64,000 nt of DNA, taken from assembly GCA_934757155.1 (NCBI GenBank), contig CAKVLI010000005.1, forward strand, positions 1 to 64,000, written 5' to 3'. The translations under genes were made by a program, and so were the position numbers. Origin of the DNA: an uncultured Candidatus Melainabacteria bacterium (GTDB lineage Bacteria > Cyanobacteriota > Vampirovibrionia > Gastranaerophilales > Gastranaerophilaceae). How positions within the stretch are numbered: position 1 is the stretch's first letter; every line of letters begins with the position of its first letter. Below are positions 1-9,103 of the stretch, one piece after another. The notes below the pieces were generated by a model. That model searched no databases. It was not told the DNA's origin and worked only from the letters and a program-made list of their open reading frames with translations.

Positions 1-31
1 ACGACAAATGTATTTTCCCCCCCCCAGTTCA

Positions 32-67
32 TTTACCTCCCCCCTGATTTTGTGATAAAATTTCTAT
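32..67 (+). promoter_or_regulatory. Promoter of the LptF-like gene, probably leaderless
   Basis: A -35-like TTTACC (32-37) and a -10 TAAAAT (56-61) are 18 bases apart. The -10 ends exactly 6 bases before the ATG at 68 and there is no Shine-Dalgarno, so transcription probably starts at the ATG itself. The spacer contains a run of six C (39-44) and a run of nine C lies just upstream (17-25). Confidence 0.5.
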
Positions 68-1183
68 ATGAATATTTTTTCAAAGTTGGTTGATGAATAT
101 AAGAACATGAAGCTTTTGGACAAATACATCCTCAAGCAAGTTATAGCGATGTTTATTATGGGTGTACTTGTTTTTACTTCCATAATTTTCGCGTCAGATA
201 CCTTTATAACTTTGATTAAACAGATTTCAAAATACGGTATTCCGTTCAAGATTGCGTTCATAATTATTATTCTGCATTTGCCGTCAGTATTCGTAATGAC
301 AATCCCTATGGGCGTTTTGTTGTCTACTGTTATGACTTTGAACGGTCTTTCTTTGAGTTCGGAAATTACTGTTATGAGGGCATGCGGAATAGGTTTGAAC
401 CGTATCGCAAAGCCGATTTTTGTGTTTGCAATTGTTATGGCATGCTTGAGTTTCTTTATTAACGAAACAATCGTTCCTGTTATGACAAAACAGTCTACAG
501 ACTTGGCGCTGTATGCGTTTGGACAAAAAAATATTCCGGAAGGGAAACACAATTTCACCTTCAAAGAAGTCAAGGACGGTGGCATGCTGAAACGACTTTT
601 CTATGTGGGAGACTGTTCGGATAAGACTTTGCACAATATAACAGTTCTTGATGCGTCAAAAGAGGGTACAATTCAGATATTGCAGGCAAGAGAGGGTAAG
701 ACTTCTCCTTTGGGTTGGAAATTCCAAAAAGGTGCTATTTATACAATTACTGATAGCGGTAAAACTTTGGATACAACTCTGTTTAACGATTCCACAATAA
801 TGTTCGGCATGGATTTGTCTAAAGAAATGGAGCGAAATCTTGCGAACGAACACAACTTTATTCAGTTGATGAAACATATTGTTAAAGAGCATCGACCGGA
901 TTTGAAGATAGATTTGTACGACAAAATTGCACTGCCATTAACTACTGTGGTATTGGTGCTTATTGGCGTTCCGCTTGCGATAACTCCGCCTAGAGTGCGT
1001 TATAACAGAGGATTTTTGTTTAGTATTTTGATTATTTTTGCGTACTATCTAATCCGTGCGCTATCAATATCTTTCGGTGAGGCAGGAACTCTTGTTCCGT
1101 CACTGGCGGCGTTCATGCCGAATATAATCCTGACAATTATTGGTATAGGGCTTTATTACAGAAAAGTTTATACAATTTGCTAG
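68..1183 (+). CDS. LptF/LptG (YjgP/YjgQ) family permease
   Basis: A 371-residue inner-membrane protein of the LptF/LptG family, the transmembrane half of the LptB2FG ABC transporter that extracts lipopolysaccharide toward the LptC-LptA bridge. The layout is typical: three N-terminal membrane segments (about residues 24-46, 57-80, 112-132), a hydrophilic periplasmic domain (about 133-285), then three C-terminal segments (about 290-308, 314-331, 346-365). The sequence after the start, MKLLDKYILKQV at residue 14, is like the usual LptF/G start, so an internal start at 107 is possible; the upstream ATG is preferred because a -10 box sits 6 bases before it. Whether this is LptF or LptG cannot be told from one copy. 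No ATPase gene is nearby. Confidence 0.88.
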   Translation: MNIFSKLVDEYKNMKLLDKYILKQVIAMFIMGVLVFTSIIFASDTFITLIKQISKYGIPFKIAFIIIILHLPSVFVMTIPMGVLLSTVMTLNGLSLSSEITVMRACGIGLNRIAKPIFVFAIVMACLSFFINETIVPVMTKQSTDLALYAFGQKNIPEGKHNFTFKEVKDGGMLKRLFYVGDCSDKTLHNITVLDASKEGTIQILQAREGKTSPLGWKFQKGAIYTITDSGKTLDTTLFNDSTIMFGMDLSKEMERNLANEHNFIQLMKHIVKEHRPDLKIDLYDKIALPLTTVVLVLIGVPLAITPPRVRYNRGFLFSILIIFAYYLIRALSISFGEAGTLVPSLAAFMPNIILTIIGIGLYYRKVYTIC

Positions 1184-1191
1184 TAATATGA

Positions 1192-1203
1192 TATATTATA
1201 GTT
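1192..1203 (+). promoter_or_regulatory. Leaderless -10 element
   Basis: TATATT (1192-1197) ends 6 bases before the ATG at 1204. No ribosome binding site is visible, so the mRNA is probably leaderless. Confidence 0.45.
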
Positions 1204-1974
1204 ATGCCTAGAACTTATCTTAACGGAAGTGTTAAAAATGGTAATATGATGCGCTGGTCAATCAACCCGCTCATAGTCTATATTGCTCCGATGAAGTTTT
1301 ATTCCAAAACCGGCGAGGATGCAAAGTTTAGAAAAATGGTGATGGATGCACTCAATGCGTGGTCTGCGGCGAGTGGCGGTAAGATAAGTTTCAGAATAAC
1401 AAGTGTTTTATTAGAATCAAATATTAATGTTGACTGGAAACGTGTGGACAGGCAGGCTTTAGGTCACTGCTATTTTAATTGGGATAATGCAGGAAGACTT
1501 TATGGTGCAGAAGTTTCAATTGGCCTGACCGATGGAAGGATACATAAGGCTTATGATAACGATACGGAGGTTTACCATACAATTTTGCACGAAATCGGGC
1601 ATGCTTTGGGGTTAAATCATAGCCCTTATAAAGGAGACATTATGTATACTCCGCATCAGTACGGCAATGCGTCATTGTCTGCCAATGATAAATACTCAAT
1701 TCAATGGCTTTACAGATTACCTGCGGGCGGTTCAGTTAAGAAAATAGCATCAATGCACGGTGTTTCTACTTCAACAGACATTGATGCTGTGATAAAAAAG
1801 ATAGATTCTAAAAATGCGGAAAAAGAAAACAAGGGCGAGCAAATTCAGATAAATACTCATCGCGATTTGTTGCAGGAATCCGCTAATATTGGGGATTTGA
1901 AGCGGTATAACATGTCGCTTCAGAATATCTCAATATCACAAAATGTTAAGAATTATCTTAACAAAAACAGGTAA
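1204..1974 (+). CDS. Matrixin-type (M10-like) zinc metalloprotease
   Basis: A 256-residue protein with the metzincin zinc site HEIGHALGLNH at residues 129-139 (ligands H129, H133, H139, catalytic E130) followed by a Met-turn, DIMYTP, with Met147. This is the matrixin/M10 catalytic core, and the first 170 residues are the right length for that domain. The last 85 residues are hydrophilic and not recognised. No signal peptide is visible, which is unusual for an M10 peptidase, since most are exported. The start is set by the -10 box 6 bases upstream. Substrate and secretion route are unknown. Confidence 0.85.
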   Translation: MPRTYLNGSVKNGNMMRWSINPLIVYIAPMKFYSKTGEDAKFRKMVMDALNAWSAASGGKISFRITSVLLESNINVDWKRVDRQALGHCYFNWDNAGRLYGAEVSIGLTDGRIHKAYDNDTEVYHTILHEIGHALGLNHSPYKGDIMYTPHQYGNASLSANDKYSIQWLYRLPAGGSVKKIASMHGVSTSTDIDAVIKKIDSKNAEKENKGEQIQINTHRDLLQESANIGDLKRYNMSLQNISISQNVKNYLNKNR

Positions 1975-2013
1975 AATCGAAAATTTAGGCAATTTTCGGA
2001 GACAAAATGTTTT

Positions 2014-2053
2014 TATAATTAATATAGGTTAGTTTTAAATTTTAGGTGTTTTT
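2014..2053 (+). promoter_or_regulatory. Probable promoter region
   Basis: A TATAAT sits about 35 bases upstream of the ATG at 2054, within an AT-rich stretch. There is only a weak ribosome binding site (TAGGTG) before the start. Confidence 0.35.
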
Positions 2054-2827
2054 ATGAATGATTATTCAAATTTTAAATCAGTAATCAAACAAGAACAAGG
2101 TAATTTAGACTCAAATAAAGTTCAAACTTCAAATCCGCTCTCAATGAGAACAGAAGTAGATTCGGTAGCGCTAACTGAATTTAGTCAGGAAACTTTGCGC
2201 CCTAAATATGACAAAGATATTAATGACATAATTGAAGTTGTCAGAATTCTCAATAATATGATGCCTATAAGGATGCCTATTTACAATTTTAATATTGATG
2301 AAATTAACGGAGACAGATATTACAAGCCTGATGGAACGCTTTTGCTTGTGCGAGAAGAGGATACTGATGTCATTAGGGATTATTATTACGCAAAAACACC
2401 GATTGAGAATGTTTCAATTGGAAGAATTTTAGAGCACGATAAGAATACAGGCAGATTGAGAACAAAAATCGAACCGATTACAAGAAAAGGCAGTCGTTTA
2501 AAAGTCAGTATAACTATATTTGATATAAAAATTAACGAGCGATATACGATTATCCAATTAGACGAAGACGGTGTTGTTAACAATGTTTCAGAGTTCTCAG
2601 GAAAGGGAAAATCTTTCAAAACACTGTTTAGAAACCCATATTCATTCAAACCTGTGAGATACCTTGAAGGGAAGGACTCCAAAGAGGAAGGGTTTGAAAT
2701 GGTCGATTGTTTGTTTGATTCAAACGGAAATGTTGCAAGAATTAAACGATACAACAAAAAACGCGAAATTAGCATTGATTATTCCGGAGACAGAAAACAA
2801 ATTACTGTTAAAAATAAAGAAAACTAA
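2054..2827 (+). CDS. Unknown protein, 257 aa
   Basis: I do not recognise this protein. It is hydrophilic, has no signal peptide or membrane segment, and begins with about 45 Ser/Asn/Gln/Thr-rich residues likely to be disordered. The rest alternates charged and beta-prone segments (for example RLKVSITIFDIKINERYTI), and motifs such as YYKPDGTLLL and CLFDSNGNVARI resemble YD/RHS-like or MORN-like 'D-x-x-G-N/T' beta hairpins, but too weakly for a family call. It follows the protease gene with its own promoter and ends 2 bases before the convergent dnaX stop. Confidence 0.7.
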   Translation: MNDYSNFKSVIKQEQGNLDSNKVQTSNPLSMRTEVDSVALTEFSQETLRPKYDKDINDIIEVVRILNNMMPIRMPIYNFNIDEINGDRYYKPDGTLLLVREEDTDVIRDYYYAKTPIENVSIGRILEHDKNTGRLRTKIEPITRKGSRLKVSITIFDIKINERYTIIQLDEDGVVNNVSEFSGKGKSFKTLFRNPYSFKPVRYLEGKDSKEEGFEMVDCLFDSNGNVARIKRYNKKREISIDYSGDRKQITVKNKEN

Positions 2828-2829
2828 TT

Positions 2830-4653
2830 CTATTCTACATATTTTCCGTCGAATAAATCCATAACCATTTTTTCTTGGTCTGTTTCTATACGTTCAATCT
2901 TTTTTTTATCAGTTTCGTCTTGTTTTGGATTTTCTTTTTGTGGTTGAGCTTCTTTTATCGGAGCTTCAGGCTCTTTTGCGACTGTTTTTTCAACAGGTGG
3001 TGCTACGGGCTTTTCTGCCGATTTTTCGACAGGCTTAGCCTTTGGCGGTTCAGGAGTTGGCATTGCAACAGATTTCATATCTCCGCTCTGTGCAAGCCTT
3101 ATTGTAACGTGGATGTCTGTTTTGCCAAACATAGCGTTTGCCGCGTCAACAATGAGTTGTTTTTTATTTGAATCATTTATTTGAGAAACAAGTCTTTCGT
3201 TCTTGAACGTCAACACAACTCCTTCTTCTGAGATTTGTTGCGGGGTTGCAAGCTTAAGCAGAGCCTGTGTTGAAGGACTCTTTATGTTTGAGAGTAGAGC
3301 ATGCCATATTGAGCCGATATCTTTTCCGTCAGGCTTTTTAGACATCGGAGGAGGAGTAAATAAGTCTTCCTCTTCTGCTTTTGCTTTCGGCGGTTCTATA
3401 ACGGCTTGTTCCTTCGGCTGAATTGGTTCCGGCTGAATTGGTGCAGGCCTTGTAACCGGTTGTTGTATTGTAACAGGAGCCGTCTGTATCTGAACGCTCC
3501 CGCCTTCAAGTGCAGATAATCTTTTTTGCAAATCAAGAAGAGTAGAATTTTCTGTCATGTTTGCTAAATCAATCATTCCGACTTCAAGCCAAAGATGTTG
3601 ATTTGTAGCCAACTTTACTTCCTTAATGTAATAAGAAGTTCGCTCGATTAAAAATACTATTTGTTGAGTTTCAAGTGACTCTTTTTGCTTCAAAAGTTCA
3701 TTTATTTGAGGCTCGTTTAGCCCTGTGAGTTCAGGCAAAAGCTCTTTTGAACAAGTTTTTACGATGAGCAAATTTTTGAAATATTCACTCAAGTTCGTAA
3801 GAATTTGGAGCGGTTCGTTACCTGAATTGTAGATTTTGTTCAAAATTTCAATGGCTTCTGATGGAGATGATGAAATCACTTTTTCAGAAAGCTCGTGCAA
3901 TGTGTCAAAAGAAATTCTGCCCAAAACTGCATTGACATCATCCACCGTAATTTCTTTTGTTACGCCGAGAAGACTCAACTGGTCTAGAAGTGAGATACTG
4001 TCTCTCATTCCGCCTGCGGAGTTTTTTGCAATTGCAAAAAGAGCATCATCAGAGATGTTGATTTTTTCTTGATCAGAAATATATCTGAGGTGTTTTACAA
4101 TATCATCTGTTGTAATTCTTCTGAAATCAAATCTTTGGCAACGACTCTTGATTGTGTCCAAAACTTTGTGAACTTCGGTTGTCGCTAAGATAAATATAAC
4201 GTTTTCAGGCGGTTCTTCAAGCGTTTTAAGAAGTGCGTTGAAAGCGTGGTTTGTGAGCATGTGAACTTCGTCGATTATGTAAATCTTGTATTTGCCGTTA
4301 ACAGGAACATATTGAATTTTTTCCAAAAGGTTTTGGGCGTCTTCAACTTTTCTGTTACTTGCAGCATCGATTTCAATTACGTCTATCGGAATAGAATTTG
4401 CAATATCTTTACAGCTTTCACATTCCCCGCATGGATGGATAGTCGGGCCATTTTTACAGTTCAAAGATTTTGCTAGAATTCTTGCTGTAGAGGTTTTACC
4501 GGTTCCGCGAGGGCCGGTGAATAAATACGCGTGAGAAATCTTGCCAAGCTCAATTGCGCTTGTCAAAGTCTTTTTGATATGCTCCTGCCCGACGAGAGTT
4601 TCTAACGTTTGAGGGCGGTATTTTCGGTATAAAGGTACGTAGTTTCCGCTCAT
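2830..4653 (-). CDS. dnaX: DNA polymerase III subunit gamma/tau
   Basis: The clamp-loader ATPase that opens the sliding clamp and links the replicative polymerases. In the 607 residues I see the N-terminal PLYRKYRPQTL motif, Walker A GPRGTGKT (47-54), the four zinc cysteines (C66, C75, C78, C81), Walker B IIDEVH (126-131), the TLEEPPE segment and the sensor SRC motif near 170. After about residue 365 the protein becomes a Pro/Lys/Glu-rich linker (EKPVAPPVEK type) ending in a short conserved-looking tail. The tail is long enough for a tau-like subunit. The gene is transcribed alone on the minus strand. Confidence 0.97.
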   Translation of the reverse strand: MSGNYVPLYRKYRPQTLETLVGQEHIKKTLTSAIELGKISHAYLFTGPRGTGKTSTARILAKSLNCKNGPTIHPCGECESCKDIANSIPIDVIEIDAASNRKVEDAQNLLEKIQYVPVNGKYKIYIIDEVHMLTNHAFNALLKTLEEPPENVIFILATTEVHKVLDTIKSRCQRFDFRRITTDDIVKHLRYISDQEKINISDDALFAIAKNSAGGMRDSISLLDQLSLLGVTKEITVDDVNAVLGRISFDTLHELSEKVISSSPSEAIEILNKIYNSGNEPLQILTNLSEYFKNLLIVKTCSKELLPELTGLNEPQINELLKQKESLETQQIVFLIERTSYYIKEVKLATNQHLWLEVGMIDLANMTENSTLLDLQKRLSALEGGSVQIQTAPVTIQQPVTRPAPIQPEPIQPKEQAVIEPPKAKAEEEDLFTPPPMSKKPDGKDIGSIWHALLSNIKSPSTQALLKLATPQQISEEGVVLTFKNERLVSQINDSNKKQLIVDAANAMFGKTDIHVTIRLAQSGDMKSVAMPTPEPPKAKPVEKSAEKPVAPPVEKTVAKEPEAPIKEAQPQKENPKQDETDKKKIERIETDQEKMVMDLFDGKYVE

Positions 4654-4693
4654 GTCTTATAGTTTATCATGAAAATTGCAAGGAGTTAAGTTT

Positions 4694-4711
4694 TATAATA
4701 ATATGAAGAAT
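4694..4711 (+). promoter_or_regulatory. -10 box close to the amidase start
   Basis: TATAAT at 4694-4699 lies 3 bases before one in-frame ATG (4703) and 12 bases before another (4712). The transcript may begin at or next to the second ATG. An AGGAG at 4681-4685 is too far upstream, and probably upstream of the transcription start, to serve as a ribosome binding site. Confidence 0.35.
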
Positions 4712-6064
4712 ATGAGAGCGTTTTTGATTTTATTATTAATGTTTGTATTTGGCTCAAACCAGGCTTTTGCGTATGATTTGATACTTCCGCGCGAGAAAAA
4801 ATCTACGGTTAATACAAATTATGCTTTCTTTGTCGGAAAGGCTAAAAAAACAGAAATAATTACGATTAATGATGAAAAAATTCATATTGCTCAAAACGGC
4901 GCTTTTGCTCATTCTGTAAAGCTTAAAGACGGTGAAAACAGAATAGTGATGCGTTCAAACTTTAATACACAGGTTTACAGATTTTATAAAAACAAGGCGG
5001 TTCAGAGTGCAAAACCTGAATTATATGAGTTTGAGCCTAAATATTATGTGGTAAAAAACGATAATACACCTTTGCGCTCGACTCCGATTGATTTTGGGAT
5101 GAACAGAATTTCGCACCTTTTCAAAGATACTAATTTGATAATAAACGGTTCAAAAGCGGAGTTTTACAGGGTTTATCTTTCCAAAAACAAAACAGCTTGG
5201 ATTGCGCAAAGAGATGTTGAAGAGGTTAGCGAGCCTGTTGATAAGCCGAATTTTATTACAATGAACAGCAAGACTTACAAAAACGCATCTTCACATATAA
5301 TAGAGTTTTCCGGAAAACTTCCTTATACAATTGACGAGAGCGATAAAGAGATTGTGTTTAAGGTTTATAATCCTTATGCATCCGATAATTCGGTTTACAC
5401 AGTCAACATAAGGAAACCTGAAAAATATGTTTACAAGACTTTTTTGTGCAACGGGGGGTACGAATTTAAGGTAAATGCTCTTCCTGAGCCTGAGACTCAA
5501 ACACTGGACGGTTTAACAATTGTTGTTGACGCAGGTCATGGCGGAAGTGAAAAAGGTGCAATCGGCTGCCTTGGGGACAAAGAAAAAGATATTAATCTAA
5601 AGATTGCTCTGGAGTTGAAAGAAATGCTTTCTTTGATGGGCGCAAATGTTGTCATGACACGTGAATGCGATGGAAATGTTTCTCTAAACGACAGAGTGAA
5701 AATCGCGCGAGATAATTGCGCGGATATTTTTGTAAGCGTCCACTTGAATTCTATCGGTGATATTCCGATGAATATTCATAAAAACAGAGGTACAAGCGTT
5801 TACTACTACAATCCGAATTCAAAAAATCTTGCAAAATCAGTAGAAACGTCCGTTACAAATATTGTCGGAACTCGAAAAGATGGTGTCAGAACCGCGAGTT
5901 TTGCGGTAATCAGACCGACTGATTATGTCGGAATACTTGTTGAAACTGCGTATATGACAAATCCTTTAGATTCTGTCATGTATAGAGCGGAAGGATTTCC
6001 TTACAATGTTGCAAAAGGTATTGCTGAGGGAATTTTGAACTATGTTACAAACAATGGACAATAG
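4703..6064 (+). CDS. N-acetylmuramoyl-L-alanine amidase (Amidase_3)
   Basis: A secreted zinc amidase that removes stem peptides from peptidoglycan. The N-terminus is a signal peptide ending near QAFA; an Amidase_3 domain fills the last 180 residues. Zinc ligands are visible as H279 in VDAGHGG, E294 in EKDINL and H347 in SVHLNS, and the catalytic glutamate as E414 in VETAYMTN. The 250-residue middle is beta-rich and may be an AMIN/SH3-like wall-binding part. The start could also be 4712. It precedes cysS and a SpoIID protein, the usual stimulator of such amidases, so the two probably act together in cell-wall remodelling or daughter-cell separation. Confidence 0.93.
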   Translation: MKNMRAFLILLLMFVFGSNQAFAYDLILPREKKSTVNTNYAFFVGKAKKTEIITINDEKIHIAQNGAFAHSVKLKDGENRIVMRSNFNTQVYRFYKNKAVQSAKPELYEFEPKYYVVKNDNTPLRSTPIDFGMNRISHLFKDTNLIINGSKAEFYRVYLSKNKTAWIAQRDVEEVSEPVDKPNFITMNSKTYKNASSHIIEFSGKLPYTIDESDKEIVFKVYNPYASDNSVYTVNIRKPEKYVYKTFLCNGGYEFKVNALPEPETQTLDGLTIVVDAGHGGSEKGAIGCLGDKEKDINLKIALELKEMLSLMGANVVMTRECDGNVSLNDRVKIARDNCADIFVSVHLNSIGDIPMNIHKNRGTSVYYYNPNSKNLAKSVETSVTNIVGTRKDGVRTASFAVIRPTDYVGILVETAYMTNPLDSVMYRAEGFPYNVAKGIAEGILNYVTNNGQ

Positions 6065-6105
6065 GTGTTGTTTGTTATAAATTTTTATACAGGGAGTATA
6101 TTTTT

Positions 6106-7479
6106 ATGAAACTACACAATTCTTACACTAACCAGATTGAACAATTTGAAACAATAGAACCAAACAAAGTGAAAATGTATGTTTGCGGACCGACGGTATA
6201 CGACAACGCACACCTCGGACATGCAAGATGTTATATAACTTGGGATGTTTTGTACAGATATTTGAAATTCAAAGGTTATGATGTTACATATTGCCGTAAC
6301 GTAACCGATGTTGACGATAAAATTCTTAAGAAAGCAGAAAAAGAAGGTAAAACTCCCCAAGAGGTTTCAACTTATTGGTACAACAGATTTTCAGATAGTA
6401 TGAAGGCTTTGAATAACCTTAAGCCAGATATTGAACCGTTTGCGACAAAAACTCTCGGTGAAATGATTTCAATAGTAAAAGATTTGATTAACAAAGGTTA
6501 TGCTTACGAGGCTAACGGGGATGTGTACTTTAGGGTTAAAAAATTCCCTAAATACGGATATCTTTCAAAACAACCGATTGACCAATTGGAAAGCGGAGCG
6601 AGAATTGAAGTCGGGGAACAAAAAGAAGATCCGCTTGATTTTGCGCTCTGGAAAAGGGATGAAAAATTCGGTTATAACTCCCCTTGGGGTGTAGGTCGTC
6701 CCGGATGGCACATTGAATGCTCTGCCATGAGCCGTAAATATTTGGGTAAAACCATTGATATTCACGCTGGTGGTGCAGATTTAATTTTCCCTCACCACGA
6801 GAATGAAATTGCACAATCCGAATGCGCAAACGGATGTAAGTTTGTTAATTACTGGCTTCACAACGGTTTTGTAACTATTAACAAAGAAAAAATGTCAAAA
6901 TCTCTCGGAAACTTTTTGACAATTGATGATTTGCTCAAAAAATATGATGCAAATACAATTCGTTTCTTTATTCTTACAAACCACTACAGAATGCCTGTAG
7001 AGTTTTCTGACGATGCGCTTCAAGCTGCTGCAAACGGTGTTAAAAGAATGCTTAATGCTAAGAAAACCAAGATTGACGAAAGTCTTGATATAACTAAGTT
7101 TGATGAATACAAAGAGTTTACGGAAGCAATGGATGATGATTTGAACACATCTAAAGCTTTAGCGGTGCTTTTTGATTTAACAAACAAAGCTAACAAAGAC
7201 GTTGATTACGCGTATACGCTTTTGTATAAGCTGGCAACAGTATTGGGCTTCACTTTTGACAAGGCATCACTTTCAGAAGACGAATTGAAAGAGGTGTTGG
7301 CAGGTGTGTCAGAAGATTTGGGTGCAAAATATGACTCAATGGATGCGCTAATCGAGGCAAGAAAACTTGCTCGTGCTGAGAAGAACTGGGATTTGGCTGA
7401 CAAAATCAGAATAAGTCTGGATAAATACGGTATCGTACTAAAAGATTCTAAGGAAGGTACAACTTGGGAATTAAAATAG
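6106..7479 (+). CDS. cysS: Cysteinyl-tRNA synthetase
   Basis: Charges tRNA-Cys. The 457 residues have class I signatures: the HLGH form of HIGH at 36-39, KMSKS in INKEKMSKSLGNF near 265, and Cys27 in MYVCGPTVYD plus the GWHIECSAM and PHHENEIAQSE segments that bind the catalytic zinc. Length matches the usual bacterial enzyme. An AGGGAG lies 9-10 bases upstream of the ATG. The last 16 bases overlap the next gene, so the two are co-transcribed. Confidence 0.98.
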   Translation: MKLHNSYTNQIEQFETIEPNKVKMYVCGPTVYDNAHLGHARCYITWDVLYRYLKFKGYDVTYCRNVTDVDDKILKKAEKEGKTPQEVSTYWYNRFSDSMKALNNLKPDIEPFATKTLGEMISIVKDLINKGYAYEANGDVYFRVKKFPKYGYLSKQPIDQLESGARIEVGEQKEDPLDFALWKRDEKFGYNSPWGVGRPGWHIECSAMSRKYLGKTIDIHAGGADLIFPHHENEIAQSECANGCKFVNYWLHNGFVTINKEKMSKSLGNFLTIDDLLKKYDANTIRFFILTNHYRMPVEFSDDALQAAANGVKRMLNAKKTKIDESLDITKFDEYKEFTEAMDDDLNTSKALAVLFDLTNKANKDVDYAYTLLYKLATVLGFTFDKASLSEDELKEVLAGVSEDLGAKYDSMDALIEARKLARAEKNWDLADKIRISLDKYGIVLKDSKEGTTWELK

Positions 7480-9095
7480 GAAAGATTTTTCTTTCGCTCA
7501 TTCTCTTTCTGATGCTTGCAACTCCTGTGCAGGCAGCAGAAGCGGGTGATGTTGTAAGAGTCGGATTGACGGACATCAAGTTTCAGAATGTTTTGAAACA
7601 AGAGGTAACCGTTTACGGTACTGCGGATTGTGAAATCTGCGACAGAGCCTCTCGTCGTGTTATGGCAAGAGTTCCTGCTGATTCTGATATTACAATCAAA
7701 AACGGTGTTGCCGGCATGGATGTCTTTTTGAAGGATTCAAATGCCACTCTTAGAGATTTTGTTATAGTTTGCCCTTCAGGACTTTTAGGGGTTCGAAATT
7801 TAACCAGAAAAGGTAAACCGGCACTTTATCATGGCGCGTTTGAAGTTGTTCAAGAGCCGGCGCATAAAGGTTTTTACTTGATAAATCTTGTTGAAATTCA
7901 AGAATACTTGAAAGGTGTTGTACCGAATGAAATGCCTGTGAGATTTGGTTTGGAAGCTTTAAAGGCACAGACTGTTGCGGCGAGAAATTATGTTTTGACT
8001 CCGAGAACTCAGGCGTATAAAGAATTTAACGTTGTGGACAGTGTTTCAAGCCAAGTGTACTTCGGAGCAAACACTGAGGCTGATTTGGCAACCCGCGCGG
8101 TTATGGAAACAGACGGAATTGTTGCGCTTTATAATAATGAGCCAATTTTGACTTTGTACAGCTCAACAGCCGGCGGATATACGGAAAGCTACGCTTATGC
8201 GTTTTCTGACCCTACAACAAAGGCTTTTCCTTCAATAAATAAACCGTATTTAGTAGCGGTTCCGGATAAGGATGAGTTTTCTCCATTAAACACAGAGGAG
8301 AAGGCGAAAGAGTTTTATACAACAAAAATTCCTTCTTATGATATTGATTCACCGTATTACAGATGGAAAAAAACTTGGGCTGTCGGTGAGTTGGAAAATG
8401 TTTTGAAAAAAACTTTGATTGCTCAATCAAAGACGGGTTTTATTAACCCAGTTTTTCGTGAAGGGGATGAGTTGGGCAAAATTAAAGACATAAAAGTTAT
8501 GCGTAGAGGGGATTCCGGTAAGGTTATTGAACTTGAATTGATGACATCAAAAGGATGCTACAGAATTTCTAAAGAGCTTGTTATAAGACGTGTTTTCCAA
8601 AAAGACGGAATTTCTTTACCTAGCGCGAATGTTGTTTTTGAAAAAACTGTTGACACTTACGGAAATATTACGGATATCACCGCTTACGGCGGAGGTTTTG
8701 GCCACGGTGTAGGAATGAGTCAATTTGGTGCAGGCTATATGTCAACAAAGCTTAATCAGCCGTATTACAACATTTTAAGGCATTATTACTCCGGAATATG
8801 CTTGGGTACAATGCCTGTAACTGTTGCAGGAAGTGAGGTCACTCAAAGATTTTGGGCTCCTGTAGGTCGTGCAAGTATCGTTGTAGTGGGGCAGATTGTT
8901 CCGAAGGTTGAAGTTTCAATAAACGGCAAAAAGGTTGAATTTCCGATTAATAAATCGATTTTCCAAAGAGAAACAAAGATTGATATTTCGAGATATATAG
9001 AAGACGGCGAAAATACTATTATTTACTATCCGTCGGTCTGTCCGTTAAAAATGTATGTTGAGCTTGTTGAAAGCTATGGTACGGTTCACAAATAG
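7464..9095 (+). CDS. SpoIID/LytB-domain protein (amidase enhancer)
   Basis: A 543-residue exported protein with a signal peptide ending near PVQAAEA and a SpoIID domain, seen in VVPNEMPVRFGLEALKAQTV, the YTESYAYAF region and GGGFGHGVGMSQFGA toward the C-terminus. SpoIID proteins bind or cleave glycan strands and stimulate amidases; in non-sporulating Cyanobacteria-like lineages the family is general cell-wall machinery. It starts with TTG at 7464, inside cysS, supported by AGGAAGG 6 bases upstream. About 90 extra residues follow the domain. The amidase two genes upstream is the obvious partner. Confidence 0.9.
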   Translation: MGIKIGKIFLSLILFLMLATPVQAAEAGDVVRVGLTDIKFQNVLKQEVTVYGTADCEICDRASRRVMARVPADSDITIKNGVAGMDVFLKDSNATLRDFVIVCPSGLLGVRNLTRKGKPALYHGAFEVVQEPAHKGFYLINLVEIQEYLKGVVPNEMPVRFGLEALKAQTVAARNYVLTPRTQAYKEFNVVDSVSSQVYFGANTEADLATRAVMETDGIVALYNNEPILTLYSSTAGGYTESYAYAFSDPTTKAFPSINKPYLVAVPDKDEFSPLNTEEKAKEFYTTKIPSYDIDSPYYRWKKTWAVGELENVLKKTLIAQSKTGFINPVFREGDELGKIKDIKVMRRGDSGKVIELELMTSKGCYRISKELVIRRVFQKDGISLPSANVVFEKTVDTYGNITDITAYGGGFGHGVGMSQFGAGYMSTKLNQPYYNILRHYYSGICLGTMPVTVAGSEVTQRFWAPVGRASIVVVGQIVPKVEVSINGKKVEFPINKSIFQRETKIDISRYIEDGENTIIYYPSVCPLKMYVELVESYGTVHK

Positions 9096-9103
9096 AGGTT
9101 TAG

